The notes: generated from the letters alone by a model not told the origin. Shown: positions 19,301 to 27,575, counted from the stretch's first letter. The stretch: 64,000 nt of DNA from an uncultured Draconibacterium sp. (GCF_913060805.1 NZ_CAJXTC010000017.1:55238-119237), one strand, 5' to 3'. Made by a program: numbers and translations.

Positions 19301-20194
19301 ATCGCGGACAGAGAGTGTTGCCTCAACACCCTTTTGAATAGAATTTACCTTGAAATCAACTTCCGGCCGGGCAGGAAGATTGATTTGCGGCAACAAAAAC
19401 TCAAACTCTTTGATATTTATGGGTTCGGTTTGCATTTCAGCCGAAATTTCAGTTGGTGCAGCATCGGAGTATTTCGCTTCTGCATTTAGCGCATTTTGTG
19501 CTGTTTTGATATGGAAGTTATTTAGTGCTATATTTTCGTCAGTGCGGCGGGCTGCAAAAGTCAATTCGCGCAAATCAAAATCCGGACGCTGCGTTTGTAA
19601 GTCAAAGCGCTTTAAAGTTATTGTTTGCTCGTTGGATGAATAAGCACCGTTTGCCTCCAGATTTATATTTTTCACTTCATCGGGAATAAGCGAATCGAGC
19701 GCCTGAATTTGCATCCTTCCTTCATTAATTTGAAGGTTGGATAAAAGCAGTTGGAAATTACCGGATGCAGACGTTGTATCAGGTGAACTTTCAGCTTGTT
19801 CTTTCAATAAAGATTCGACGTTCCAGGTCGAGTCTTTTTGTTGTTTCAGGTACACGTATGGTGAATTTATACTGGCCGATGATAGTTGTAACTCTCCACG
19901 CGTTAATGACCACAAACTGTACGATGCAGCCACAGAATTGATATAGACTAATGTATCATCCTCATATTTCCAGAGTACATCCTCCAATTCTAAATGGGAG
20001 AAAAAGTTCCCGCTTATTTTTCCAATCATCAATTCCCCATTTACAACTTTCTCTGCCTGTTTGGCAGCCACGCGAGCAAGTTTGTTTTTAACCGGCCGTG
20101 TTTGAATTAGCAATCCGGAAATGAGCAGCAAAATAACGATGCCGGCCAGCAGCCAAGCCAAAAAGAGCAATATTTTCTGAATTATACTTTTCAT
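16316..20194 (-). CDS. tamB: TamB/AsmA-like inner-membrane-anchored transport protein (DUF490)
   Basis: 1292 residues from the chosen start. A single N-terminal membrane helix (IIQKILLFLAWLLAGIVILLLI) anchors it in the inner membrane. The rest is a long run of beta-strand segments of the AsmA/TamB type, and the C-terminal DUF490 domain contains GDALSYILFGVSMDELT. TamB-family proteins are thought to bridge the periplasm and move phospholipids, or to assist outer-membrane protein assembly together with TamA. I start at MKSIIQ (20194) rather than 63 bp upstream, because that gives normal signal-anchor spacing and the upstream gene stops 8 bp earlier with AAGGGAA between. It is last in an operon after the TamA-like gene. 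Confidence 0.93.
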   Translation of the reverse strand: MKSIIQKILLFLAWLLAGIVILLLISGLLIQTRPVKNKLARVAAKQAEKVVNGELMIGKISGNFFSHLELEDVLWKYEDDTLVYINSVAASYSLWSLTRGELQLSSASINSPYVYLKQQKDSTWNVESLLKEQAESSPDTTSASGNFQLLLSNLQINEGRMQIQALDSLIPDEVKNINLEANGAYSSNEQTITLKRFDLQTQRPDFDLRELTFAARRTDENIALNNFHIKTAQNALNAEAKYSDAAPTEISAEMQTEPINIKEFEFLLPQINLPARPEVDFKVNSIQKGVEATLSVRDKEQQIKLDLASENLLQFINGSDKTGLKYKVSGNVDNINLAHWMGSSELDHTINGKFKIDGNGIDPKTAELKVNADFKDCVFAQTNVEKIEMNLRVNRGDLSGKIDAEGNFGAVSVQPKIKDLLDRPKYELQLVTKSLNLAPLLGNDSLQSDINLIANLSGEDFDPERLQARANLKLSPSTFSGYKLDSLVGDLSYSQKNIVIDSLWANAKSLHLTASGNYNLVGNSDLQLSADFDDAEVFEAFIPLDSVYGQGIINAQLSGKPDSLSLASNVELQDAGFSDISAEKIEVNATAQLTSGDTTFSAVALVENFNAGSFVLDSIRAAANYFIDSLQVEMQANGNEFQTQLKSEIVLGDVIKIALLEWSLDFKNQHLHLADAPAEIELDSLEYRLSNLKMVSADSDTAQYIKAGGVFSQYGDEDFQFEVANINIAGLLESLGLNTEISGKINAEARLKGTASSPELDGNLSIDKALVYGYKFTDFGGAFNLQNDRLNFDAQIVPLDTGLLEINANIPLEARFDSMSFLVDSNATINGGLTVQRFPLSAMQFLEEAEKVEGFLNGQVNVGGTLKSPEPDGNLSLNNAEVLIPKYGIEYKNIVLDLHFSEDAAQLDSFYIKTDDGNLKASGTVDFGSAIYNGKIKQSEINIHFNAFNPVDHRQFNMELSGDASLKSEGGKMVFDGDLEIPEANIYLPAIMNLTGQFTEPELPQPVLMREIEKLKDTTASSVAINDTISTNDTLDLSSLANLTGRLSVSIPQNTWIKNKDMFVEISGKLEVIKNPEFFELFGNIDVVRGQYQVLGKTFKIDEGSITFQGGEEMMPRLNIQAVYAFRNPEKVEQELTVRVSGTASQPEINFALDGNQVSEGDALSYILFGVSMDELTIEQQENVSGAGQIAGSAAMSLLSSQLTQLLGEKLDVDYIELKGDGDFENATVVVGKYITNDLFVSYEQRFGETDEKDISKYEVKLEYELFRFLFLQLNNSSTESGFDVIIKLDSK

Positions 20195-20202
20195 TATTTC
20201 CC

Positions 20203-22038
20203 TTAAAATGCCTGTCCGACACTGATAAAAAACTGCGGGCTTTTTTTCTCGTTCCATAACGGAAATCCAACATCAAAACGCACCGGCCCAATTGGCGTAT
20301 CAACACGTAATCCGCCACCGGCCGCGTAAGCCAGTTCGTTTATTTTGTAGCTAAAAGCTTTCTCCCAAACATTACCGCCTTCAAAAAATGCCACACCGCT
20401 CAGGCGCCAAAAGAGCGGATATCGGAGTTCTGCATTTCCTTCCAAAATACTTTTACCACCCAGCGGAGTTCCGCTTTCGCGTTTTGGCCCCAAATCCGAG
20501 CGGCTCCAACCACGAATTGAGTTGCTACCTCCTGAATAAAAACGGTCTTCAACCGGAATAAAACCACTATCGTCGGAGGAGTGAATCCCCCCGATCATTC
20601 CCCGAAGTGCGAGTACCAGATCATCAATTTTTTGATAGGTTCGGAAGTCTCCCCAAACGCGCAGGTAGCTGAAATCGCCACCAAACTTGTAACCGTTCAA
20701 CTTCATCCCCATCGACAGGTTAACGCCTCGATCGGGCGAAAATTTCGGGCGCGCCGTTGAAAAAACCGAACTAAGCAACACACCCGATTTATTGTAGAGA
20801 TAATTTTCATCTTCAGGATCGGGAAATTCAGGATCGCCCTCCTCGATTTGCTGATTCACCTTCTCGTAATAATAAGTGAGCGTTGCATCCAGCTCCTTGT
20901 TAAAACGATAGGTTACGGGCAGGTTTAATCCGTAGGTTCGCGTTTGGTAACCCGGCTCTTTATTACTCCCCAGAAATGGATTGACGGAAACGGTACCTTT
21001 TTTATCGAACACCTGTGGTTGCGTCCATTTCACACTCAGGTAATAAGGCTCGATTGCCGAATGTTTTGCGTAAATATTAATGCGCGGGGCGGTGCCCAAA
21101 AATCCGAGATAAGTTAAATCGACAAAGGCGCGAAATTTATCTTCAGTTCCGTAACCGGCACCAAATTCGGTGTTCAATCGCGGCGCTTCTTCGATGTATA
21201 AATTCACCGGAATCGGGTCGCGCAAGGTAGTTTTATCTTTTTGCGGAAGTACCGAGACCACACTAAAAAGCTGCAGGTGATACAAGGACTCGCGTGTTTT
21301 ATCCAGAAGCGATTTATTGTAATCTTCTCCTTCCCGGTAGTCAAATTGTTTACGAATAAACTCCTCATCCACATGATTATTTCCCCGAATCGTTGTTGCG
21401 CCAAAATGACTAACAGGCCCGGGATTTATCACATAAGTAATGCCAGCCAATTGTTGCGTGGTATCGAGCTGAATTTCGTAATCCACATCAACATAAGCAT
21501 AACTCATGTCTAAAAAAATATTTCGGATTGCGGCAATGTCTTCTTTCAAGGCATCGTCGCTGAATCGTTTTGAATGGACTAACGAAAGTTTTCGGATGTT
21601 TCGGCCGGCAATAGAATCGATGTTTATCTGAGCATTGGCTTTTTTCAATTTAAAAATTACCGTATCAATCGTATACGGTTCGCCCTCGTCGATAATAAAA
21701 TGGAGTTTTACAGTCTGCTTCTCATCGTCAACTTTTAGCGAATCAAGCAGTACCTGCGCCTTTACAAAACCTTCGCTCTGGTAGGTTTTTCTCAGGCGTT
21801 CCAAATCAAGATCCATTAACTCGCGGCTAAACAACGAAGGCTCGTTGTCGGTCAACAATTTCTCGAGATACGAAACTTCATCAACAACCATTTTATCGAG
21901 CAAATAGCTACTTTCCAACGATCGGTTTCCTTTGAAACTGATTTTTCTGATTTCGTAGTTTTCCTGGGCTTTCAGACTTAAACCAAACAGTTGCAGGACA
22001 ATTGACAGGAAGAATATGTAGGCTATTTTTTTGATCAT
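20203..22038 (-). CDS. TamA/BamA-family outer-membrane barrel with POTRA domains
   Basis: 611 residues from MIKKIAYIFF. A Sec signal ending SLKAQ is followed by about three POTRA domains (YEIRKISFKGNRSL, YTIDTVIFKL, FGATTIRGNNHVDEEFIRKQF) and a 16-strand-type barrel from about residue 310. The barrel carries GGSNSIRGW, the conserved loop-6 (V/I)RG(Y/W) motif, and ends in FFISVGQAF. A longer reading start at 22182 would overlap the preceding gene and lose the signal peptide, so I reject it. Pairing with TamB directly downstream makes TamA-like the best reading; a second BamA paralogue is the alternative. Confidence 0.92.
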   Translation of the reverse strand: MIKKIAYIFFLSIVLQLFGLSLKAQENYEIRKISFKGNRSLESSYLLDKMVVDEVSYLEKLLTDNEPSLFSRELMDLDLERLRKTYQSEGFVKAQVLLDSLKVDDEKQTVKLHFIIDEGEPYTIDTVIFKLKKANAQINIDSIAGRNIRKLSLVHSKRFSDDALKEDIAAIRNIFLDMSYAYVDVDYEIQLDTTQQLAGITYVINPGPVSHFGATTIRGNNHVDEEFIRKQFDYREGEDYNKSLLDKTRESLYHLQLFSVVSVLPQKDKTTLRDPIPVNLYIEEAPRLNTEFGAGYGTEDKFRAFVDLTYLGFLGTAPRINIYAKHSAIEPYYLSVKWTQPQVFDKKGTVSVNPFLGSNKEPGYQTRTYGLNLPVTYRFNKELDATLTYYYEKVNQQIEEGDPEFPDPEDENYLYNKSGVLLSSVFSTARPKFSPDRGVNLSMGMKLNGYKFGGDFSYLRVWGDFRTYQKIDDLVLALRGMIGGIHSSDDSGFIPVEDRFYSGGSNSIRGWSRSDLGPKRESGTPLGGKSILEGNAELRYPLFWRLSGVAFFEGGNVWEKAFSYKINELAYAAGGGLRVDTPIGPVRFDVGFPLWNEKKSPQFFISVGQAF

Positions 22039-22066
22039 AATTAACACATGGCAAACATGAAACACC

Positions 22067-23200
22067 TTAATCGGTAAAACTGTTTTCGATAATTGCTTTA
22101 ACTGCAGATTCAGCAATAAGATTGATACTTTGCGCATGTTGAGCCGCATTAATCGTATCGGGTGTAAAAACCATTTGCACATTTAATTCCTCCATTTCCG
22201 CAATCAGTTTTTTGATGTGCCGGTCTTTCTTTTTCCGCACCGTTCGGATATAAATTGCCTTAATACGCCGCGGAAATATTCGTGCCACGCGGGCATAAAT
22301 TTCCGGATCGTGCTGCCCGTTGTCTCCCACCAGTACAAACGACAGGTTGGGATATGTTTTAAAAAGCTTGATTATTTTATCGAATTTATGCTCGTGGTTT
22401 CCGCCGCCCTGTTTCCACAAATTTAAAAGTCCCGGATTAATTTCGCGAAGCAAATAAACGCCTTTTGGAAATTGGTTGTAGGCACAAAAATCATCGATCA
22501 GATCGTATAAATTCCATTCGCTACTCGACAGGTAAAAAAAGGGATTGTTACTATTTTCATCAGCGCCCTGATGCAGCGCCCGGTAAAAAGCTTCCACTCC
22601 CGGAAATGGTTTTCGGGTTCGCGAGTTGTGCGTAAGCATTAACCGCAACTTTCGCAATGTTTGTGTAGAGTGGCTGATCATTATCGTATCGTCAATATCT
22701 GAAATTACACCAAATGATGCATTGTTTCCCGGAATTAAAATTTCACCCGGCACCCGAAAATTATTTGCTTCGGGCCCAATCTGGTCCAGCAATTCTGCCT
22801 GGTAAGGAATCCATTTTGTTTTCCGCTCACCGTTCATTTCATTCAGCGGCATTGTTGCTTTAAAAATACCGTTTTCTTCGGTTAATCGTTGCTTATGCTC
22901 GTTACCTAAATGAATTTTTATTCGAGCCCCCGGAATCTGATCGCCCGAATACCGCTTTAACATGGCCAGAATATTTTCGCGCGATGAATTCTTTCCTTCA
23001 GGTTTTTCCAATCCTTTATCTTCGTAAAGCGCCCCGGTAATCGTTGCTTCGCCCGATGCGTACGATCCGAAACCGCGATATGGAATTACCTGCGGAACGC
23101 CAAGCCACCCCAGTTTATTTTTCAGCCTGAACTTTTGCTTTTTCAGGAAACCTTTGTTTTTCCGCTCAAAATAATCGGTCATTTCATTGTTGTCTGTCAT
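22067..23200 (-). CDS. APP1-type phosphatidate phosphatase-like protein (DUF2183)
   Basis: 377 residues from MTDNNEMTDYF; an upstream Met at 23248 is possible but leaves only 5 bp to the divergent gene. The catalytic region has the HAD-type DxDxT motif in GVISDIDDTIMIS, then FFYLSSSEWNLYDLI and FVLVGDNGQHDPEIYA, as in DUF2183/APP1 catalytic domains. Yeast APP1 is a Mg-dependent phosphatidate phosphatase (phosphatidic acid to diacylglycerol). No signal peptide or membrane helix is seen, so it is probably cytoplasmic. It leads the operon that continues to TamA and TamB. The divergent neighbour is a diacylglycerol-kinase-family gene. Confidence 0.87.
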   Translation of the reverse strand: MTDNNEMTDYFERKNKGFLKKQKFRLKNKLGWLGVPQVIPYRGFGSYASGEATITGALYEDKGLEKPEGKNSSRENILAMLKRYSGDQIPGARIKIHLGNEHKQRLTEENGIFKATMPLNEMNGERKTKWIPYQAELLDQIGPEANNFRVPGEILIPGNNASFGVISDIDDTIMISHSTQTLRKLRLMLTHNSRTRKPFPGVEAFYRALHQGADENSNNPFFYLSSSEWNLYDLIDDFCAYNQFPKGVYLLREINPGLLNLWKQGGGNHEHKFDKIIKLFKTYPNLSFVLVGDNGQHDPEIYARVARIFPRRIKAIYIRTVRKKKDRHIKKLIAEMEELNVQMVFTPDTINAAQHAQSINLIAESAVKAIIENSFTD

Positions 23201-23253
23201 AACTATTTTCGGCACAGAATTTATATTATTTACGGTGAACAAATACATAAGAT

Positions 23254-24135
23254 ATGCCAGAAGAAAAGTTACTATTCGTGATAAATCCCATTTCGGGAGA
23301 TATTGAAAAGGACAACTTACAGGATGAGATTCGCCGTTTTATGAGAGAATACAATCAGGCTGTTGAATTCTTTTATACCACCGGAGAAAACGACAAGCAA
23401 AAAATTTCTGCGAAAATAGAGGAGTTTCAACCATCAACGGTTATAGCTGTGGGTGGCGACGGTACCATTAACCTGGTAGCTCAAACAGTAATAAATAAAC
23501 CGATAAAAATGGGGATTCTTCCTATGGGATCGGCAAACGGAATGGCATCGGAGCTTGACCTGCCAAAAACGGTGGAAGAAAACCTCAAACTAATAGCAAA
23601 AGGAAAATCGAAAAAAATTGATGTGCTGCAGATAAACGATGAGCACATTTGCCTGCATTTAAGCGACATAGGATTTAATGCTCAGTTGATTAGCACTTAC
23701 GAAAAAAGCGATAGCCGGGGATTGTTGGGGTATACCAAATCGTTTATCGAGGAATTTGGAAATGCTACCCCGGCAGCTTTCGAAATTACAATGGAAGACA
23801 CTACCGTTTCGCAAAAGGCTTTTATGGTGGTTTTAGCCAACGCCTCGCAGTTTGGAACCGGCGCGGTTATCAATCCCGAGGGAAAACCTGACGATGGTTA
23901 CTTTGAACTGGTAATTCTGCGCCCACAAAATGTTAGCGATTTTCTGGAGATGCTTGTTCCTTTTTACACCCGCCAAATTCACCGGCTCGATTTTGTTGAT
24001 ACCTACAAATGTAAAAAGGTAACGATCAAAAATCCGGAGCGACAGAACTTACAAATTGATGGGGAAATTATGGGTCAGCCGCTACAAATAAATGTGGAAA
24101 TTTTACCCCGCTGTGTGGAGATGATCATTCCGTGA
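23254..24135 (+). CDS. diacylglycerol kinase family lipid kinase (YegS/DgkB-like)
   Basis: 293 residues, cytoplasmic or membrane-associated. The catalytic nucleotide loop GGDGTINLVAQ is present, with FVINPISGD near the N-terminus and GILPMGSANGMASEL as the second glycine-rich motif. The C-terminal beta domain contains LQIDGE. The family phosphorylates diacylglycerol (DgkB), phosphatidylglycerol (YegS) or sphingoid lipids; the substrate cannot be told from sequence alone. It is divergent, with 53 bp between start codons, from the DUF2183 phosphatase, so the two opposed activities could share a control region. Confidence 0.92.
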   Translation: MPEEKLLFVINPISGDIEKDNLQDEIRRFMREYNQAVEFFYTTGENDKQKISAKIEEFQPSTVIAVGGDGTINLVAQTVINKPIKMGILPMGSANGMASELDLPKTVEENLKLIAKGKSKKIDVLQINDEHICLHLSDIGFNAQLISTYEKSDSRGLLGYTKSFIEEFGNATPAAFEITMEDTTVSQKAFMVVLANASQFGTGAVINPEGKPDDGYFELVILRPQNVSDFLEMLVPFYTRQIHRLDFVDTYKCKKVTIKNPERQNLQIDGEIMGQPLQINVEILPRCVEMIIP

Positions 24136-24189
24136 GCAAAATTTTTTGTGGGTACTTCATCTCGCTGTTTTGTTCTTAAACCGGCGATC

Positions 24190-24441
24190 TTAGTTATTTC
24201 GCAGGGCTTCAATTAACTCCTCTTTATTCATCTTACTTCGCCCCTTAATTCCCACGTGCCGGGCTTTTTCGTACAACTCTTTTTTTGTGCGTTCTTCGTA
24301 TTTGCTGCTACGGCCACCTTTTGTTCCCGAATCGGGCGTATTGGCTATTCTTGCCGACTTTTGTTTGCTATAGCCCTTGTCGCGTAATGCTTCATATTGT
24401 TCTTCGTTTTTCACTTGTGGAATATTGTTCTTTTTTGCCAT
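24190..24441 (-). CDS. small Rho-N/SAP-like DNA- or RNA-binding protein
   Basis: 83 residues from MAKKNN; a Met seven codons upstream is less likely. The N-terminal half (NEEQYEALRDKGYSKQKSA, GRSSKY) matches a short conserved family found widely in bacteria (DUF7218-like). The C-terminal half (TKKELYEKARHVGIKGRSK, MNKEELIEALRNN) is a Rho-termination-factor N-terminal-like helical module that binds nucleic acid. It is highly basic. It sits alone between a lipid kinase and an AI-2E-type transporter gene. Such proteins are often part of general stress gene sets; that role is an inference. Confidence 0.78.
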   Translation of the reverse strand: MAKKNNIPQVKNEEQYEALRDKGYSKQKSARIANTPDSGTKGGRSSKYEERTKKELYEKARHVGIKGRSKMNKEELIEALRNN

Positions 24442-24583
24442 ATTTAATTTGTTTTGATTCATCTGAAAGGCAGAAAATACCTTGCCAGACTCCGGACAAT
24501 TTGAAAATACATATTGTAACTACATGGTGATTTTTTCAACAACCATTCACCAATGTCAGCCGGCGAAATCAGAATGCACATAA

Positions 24584-24600
24584 TTGGCACAATTATTACA
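24584..24600 (+). promoter_or_regulatory. sigma-54-like promoter (near match)
   Basis: TTGGCACAATTATTACA matches the -24/-12 pattern TGGCAC-N5-TTGCA except that the -12 GC is AC. It lies 26 bp before the start codon of the AI-2E-type transporter gene, which is a normal distance. A sigma-54 activator is encoded at 30.9 kb. Confidence 0.4.
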
Positions 24601-24626
24601 ATATATCCTGCAAATGCTCCATCAGA

Positions 24627-25715
24627 ATGAATAGCACAGGATTAACAAAAACGGCTCTCTATCTCATTATAATGTCACTACTTGTGGCGTTTATTATTGT
24701 GGCCAAAAATATTTTGATTCCATTGGTTATAGCCATGTATTTTTCGTATTTGCTTTACCCGGTTGTCTGGAAAATTGAACGCTGGGGAGTTAACCGGGCT
24801 ATTTCCATTTTAATGGTGCTGCTGGTTGTAATTATTTTTATTGGTGGAATTGCCCTTTTATTCTCGTTAAAAGCCTCAAATATTGAAATTGATTTTAATG
24901 ATGTAAAAGCGCAGTTTGACAGAAAAAGCCTTAATGTACAAAACGTACTTACGGATAAACTGGAAATTGATGTGTCAACAGTTGAGCAATATTTCGACCG
25001 GGCAGTAGAAAATTTTATCGATACCTGGCAAGCTGGAATAGGAAACCTTTTTACCACCACAACTACAACAATTTTTCAGATTGGAATTTTACCGGTCTTC
25101 ACCTTCTTTCTTTTGTTTTACCGCACAAAAACTGCGCACTTTATTTTACGTATTACCCCAAAAGACAAAAAGTTTGTAACGCTAAGTATTTTACGCGATA
25201 TATCGAAAGTTATAACCAAATACCTTGGTGGACTATTTTTGGTTGTTGCCATACTGGCTGTTCTCAATTCGGCGGGGCTTTTAATAATTGGAATTAAACA
25301 TGCGCTGGTGCTTGGTGTACTGGCTGCGCTTCTCAACCTTATTCCTTACATCGGAACTTTTCTGGGTGGTTTTATACCGTTTATGTATGTCTTTTTTACT
25401 GTTCCGCATCCGTTGCCAACAATGCTAAAAGTGGTGGTATTGTTTATTATTATACAGTTTATCGAGAATAATCTGTTAACACCCAACATCGTGGGAAATA
25501 GCATCAAAATCAACCCCTTGGCCATTATCGTTAGTTTGTTGTTTGCCAATATAATTTGGGGCATAGCCGGTATGTTGGTCGTTATTCCGGTTTTGGCAAC
25601 TTTAAAAATTATTATGCGACAAATCGACAGCTTAAAACCTTATGCCTATCTAATCAGCGATCGAGGAACAGAGCAATACCGGCTCAAAATATTTAAACGC
25701 AGAAACAAAAAATAG
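24627..25715 (+). CDS. AI-2E family transporter (PerM-like)
   Basis: 362 residues, inner membrane. Seven or eight hydrophobic helices are visible: two close pairs near the N-terminus, a soluble insert (about 80-150), then four or five at the C-terminal half. The C-terminal NLIPYIGTFLGGFIPF and IQFIENNLLTPNIVGNSIKINPLAIIVSLLF are diagnostic of the AI-2E/PerM family. Substrates differ within the family (autoinducer-2 export, Na+/H+ antiport), so no specific role is assigned. A BrkB/YihY gene follows 2 bp after the stop, so they form a transcript. Confidence 0.93.
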   Translation: MNSTGLTKTALYLIIMSLLVAFIIVAKNILIPLVIAMYFSYLLYPVVWKIERWGVNRAISILMVLLVVIIFIGGIALLFSLKASNIEIDFNDVKAQFDRKSLNVQNVLTDKLEIDVSTVEQYFDRAVENFIDTWQAGIGNLFTTTTTTIFQIGILPVFTFFLLFYRTKTAHFILRITPKDKKFVTLSILRDISKVITKYLGGLFLVVAILAVLNSAGLLIIGIKHALVLGVLAALLNLIPYIGTFLGGFIPFMYVFFTVPHPLPTMLKVVVLFIIIQFIENNLLTPNIVGNSIKINPLAIIVSLLFANIIWGIAGMLVVIPVLATLKIIMRQIDSLKPYAYLISDRGTEQYRLKIFKRRNKK

Positions 25716-25717
25716 AA

Positions 25718-26626
25718 ATGATTCGAATACTCAGAGATCACCTGAAAATACTCCTTAAAGCGATAAAAAAATTTGCAGCCAACAATCCTGTTGGAATGGC
25801 GGCAACAACATCGTTTTTTGCCATTTTTTCCATTGCTCCCATGCTTATTATCATTATTTCGGTATTTGGCATGTTTACCAACGATGCGGTTATCCGGGCA
25901 AAGCTTTTTAACGAAGTGTCGGGACTGATAGGCAACGAGAGCAGCCGACTTTTGCAAACCGCCATCGACAATTATAACATCAGCGAAAAAAGCGGTTTGG
26001 GAGCACTTATCGGAGGCGGTATTTTTCTCATCTCGGCTACTACACTTTTTAGTATCATGCAAAACTCGATAAATTATATCTGGCGAATTCGGGTAAAATC
26101 AAAACTGAAATTAAATGTGCTGAAATTTTTGCGAGACCGTTTATTCTCCTTCGGGCTGATATTAAGTTTGGGGCTGGTATTACTTATTTCGCTGGTTCTT
26201 GATGCATCGATGAGCATTTTTCAGGATTGGTTGTCAAACACATTCAACCCCGAGTTTATTACTCTTTTTAATCTCCTCGAAATGGGCGCATCGTTAATAA
26301 TCACAGCCTTAGTATTTACACTCATTTTCCGTTACCTGCCGGATATTGTGGTAAAATGGAAAGCGAGTTGGTTTGCAGCTGTTTGTGCTGCGGTATTATT
26401 TTTTATTGGTAAATACCTCATCAGTATTTTTATTGGAAAAAGCCAGCTTGGTGTAATTTACGGGGCAGCCAGCTCGTTTGTTGTTATTCTGCTTTGGATC
26501 TATTATGTTTCGTTAATCTTTTATTTTGGGGTACAGTTAAGCTACCAGTATTCGGTGTTTTATAAACACGACAATAAACCACTAAATTTTGCCGAGCCAT
26601 TTAAAATCAGTTCAGTAGAAAACTAA
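25718..26626 (+). CDS. YihY/BrkB (UPF0761) family inner-membrane protein
   Basis: 302 residues with about six membrane helices. Motifs typical of the family are GMAATTSFFAIFSIAPMLII near the N-terminus, and GVIYGAASSFVVILLWIYY followed by FYFGVQLSYQYS at the C-terminal end. Members were once called virulence factor BrkB or ribonuclease BN; neither activity is established, and a transport role is presumed. The gene is co-transcribed with the AI-2E transporter gene upstream (2 bp gap) and is followed by a strong shared terminator. Confidence 0.93.
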   Translation: MIRILRDHLKILLKAIKKFAANNPVGMAATTSFFAIFSIAPMLIIIISVFGMFTNDAVIRAKLFNEVSGLIGNESSRLLQTAIDNYNISEKSGLGALIGGGIFLISATTLFSIMQNSINYIWRIRVKSKLKLNVLKFLRDRLFSFGLILSLGLVLLISLVLDASMSIFQDWLSNTFNPEFITLFNLLEMGASLIITALVFTLIFRYLPDIVVKWKASWFAAVCAAVLFFIGKYLISIFIGKSQLGVIYGAASSFVVILLWIYYVSLIFYFGVQLSYQYSVFYKHDNKPLNFAEPFKISSVEN

Positions 26627-26700
26627 ACTTTACCGGCACAAAACAAACAGTTACTTTTTACATATTCTGCACAATTTTACACCCGCAACTTTAAACATAA

Positions 26701-26737
26701 AAAAGCAGCTGCAATAACTACTGCAGCTGCTTTTTTA
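26701..26737. terminator. bidirectional rho-independent terminator
   Basis: AAAAGCAGCTGCA pairs with TGCAGCTGCTTTT around an 8-nt loop. T-runs are available on both strands. It lies between the BrkB gene and the convergent small membrane protein gene. Confidence 0.92.
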
Positions 26738-26768
26738 TGTTTATGTAATTATGTTTTAAGTGGAATAT

Positions 26769-26987
26769 CTATGCCAGTTTCTTCTTTTTTACCGACAATA
26801 AAATTATGCCTAAAACCACCACTGCACCACTTATAATTACGGGTGTCCAGTTGGCACTGCTTAAGGCTACATCAACACCTAAAAAGCTAAATGTTTCAGA
26901 ATTATTTATTGCCTGAATTCCAAAAAATATTGCTCCTGCTAATCCAAATAAAAGTAAAATAGTTCCTAATGCTTTCATAATTTTCAT
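26769..26987 (-). CDS. small two-helix membrane protein, DUF3185-like
   Basis: 72 residues: helix 1 (LGTILLLFGLAGAIFFGI), a short polar loop with NNSETFSFLGVDV, helix 2 (WTPVIISGAVVVLGIILLSV) and a KKKK tail. The length and the two-helix plan with a central polar segment resemble the DUF3185 family of small envelope proteins. A second Met three codons in is an equally good start. The preceding 40 bp carry a TTGGCACAAT element. The role is unknown; the neighbours suggest the stress-envelope gene group. Confidence 0.72.
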   Translation of the reverse strand: MKIMKALGTILLLFGLAGAIFFGIQAINNSETFSFLGVDVALSSANWTPVIISGAVVVLGIILLSVKKKKLA

Positions 26988-27010
26988 ATTTAACGTTTGG
27001 CTTTAGTAAT

Positions 27011-27026
27011 GGCAAAATTGTGCCAA
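27011..27026 (-). promoter_or_regulatory. sigma-54-like element with one-base-short spacer
   Basis: On the minus strand TTGGCACAATTTTGCC carries both TGGCAC and TTGC, but the spacer is 4 nt instead of 5, and spacing is normally strict. It lies 24 bp before the small DUF3185-like gene. It shares the 10-mer TTGGCACAAT with the site at 24584. Confidence 0.3.
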
Positions 27027-27278
27027 TCCTACAAAAGCTTTTAAATAACAATGGTTCAACACTTTCGTGCCTGAAACATTTCTACACTTTACACAAAAAC
27101 TGTGGAATATTATCAACAATGCCCGTATGCAACCAAAGTGCAACAAACCACGTACACCACTATATATCTGGCCCTTATACCAATTCGAGCCATTAAATTG
27201 GCACAATGGAATGGAATTTTCTATCAGGGATTACAGAGATTAGAAAACAATTTAATAGTAACCTTAAAAATTTTTGTC

Positions 27279-27575
27279 ATGAGTAAAACAGCAAATGTAT
27301 TGGTGGGATTTATTGCCGGAGCAGCAGCAGGAACAATAACTGGAATTTTAGTAGCCCCGGACAAAGGCGTGAAAACACGTAAGAAACTAAACAAACAGAT
27401 TAAACGAACATCGCAAGATGTATCGGACACCATTAGTGAAAAAGTGGATGATATTAAAGAAAAACTGAACGATGTTGTTTCTGAAATGCGCTCGAAAGCC
27501 GAAGAAACGGAAGAAAAAATTAAAGAAAAAGTGAATTCGAAGGCTAAAACAGCCAAAGATGCAGCTGCGAACTAA
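27279..27575 (+). CDS. YtxH-domain protein (YqjD/ElaB-like)
   Basis: 98 residues from MSKTAN; the reading frame extends 177 bp upstream, but that part is not protein-like. The glycine-rich membrane segment LVGFIAGAAAGTITGILVAPDKG is the YtxH signature. It is followed by a long amphipathic helix with alternating Lys/Glu (DDIKEKLNDVVSEM, EETEEKIKEKV), likely a coiled coil. YtxH proteins are stress-induced membrane-tethered proteins. It is followed by a holin-superfamily-III/YqjE-like gene and a small basic/acidic protein, as in the enterobacterial yqjD-yqjE-yqjK set, where YqjD binds ribosomes in stationary phase. Confidence 0.87.
   Translation: MSKTANVLVGFIAGAAAGTITGILVAPDKGVKTRKKLNKQIKRTSQDVSDTISEKVDDIKEKLNDVVSEMRSKAEETEEKIKEKVNSKAKTAKDAAAN

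Noticed and set aside
20195..20257. Longer start for TamB
   Set aside because: It overlaps the preceding gene and displaces the membrane anchor from the N-terminus.
22039..22182. Longer start for the TamA-like protein
   Set aside because: It overlaps the DUF2183 gene and buries the signal peptide 48 residues inside.
27198..27214. Third sigma-54 promoter before the YtxH-type gene
   Set aside because: The -24 part is present but the -12 position reads AATGG, so only the shared 10-mer is noted.
27102..27278. Upstream extension of the YtxH-type gene
   Set aside because: The added residues are not conserved-looking and precede a good start with a proper glycine-rich segment right after it.
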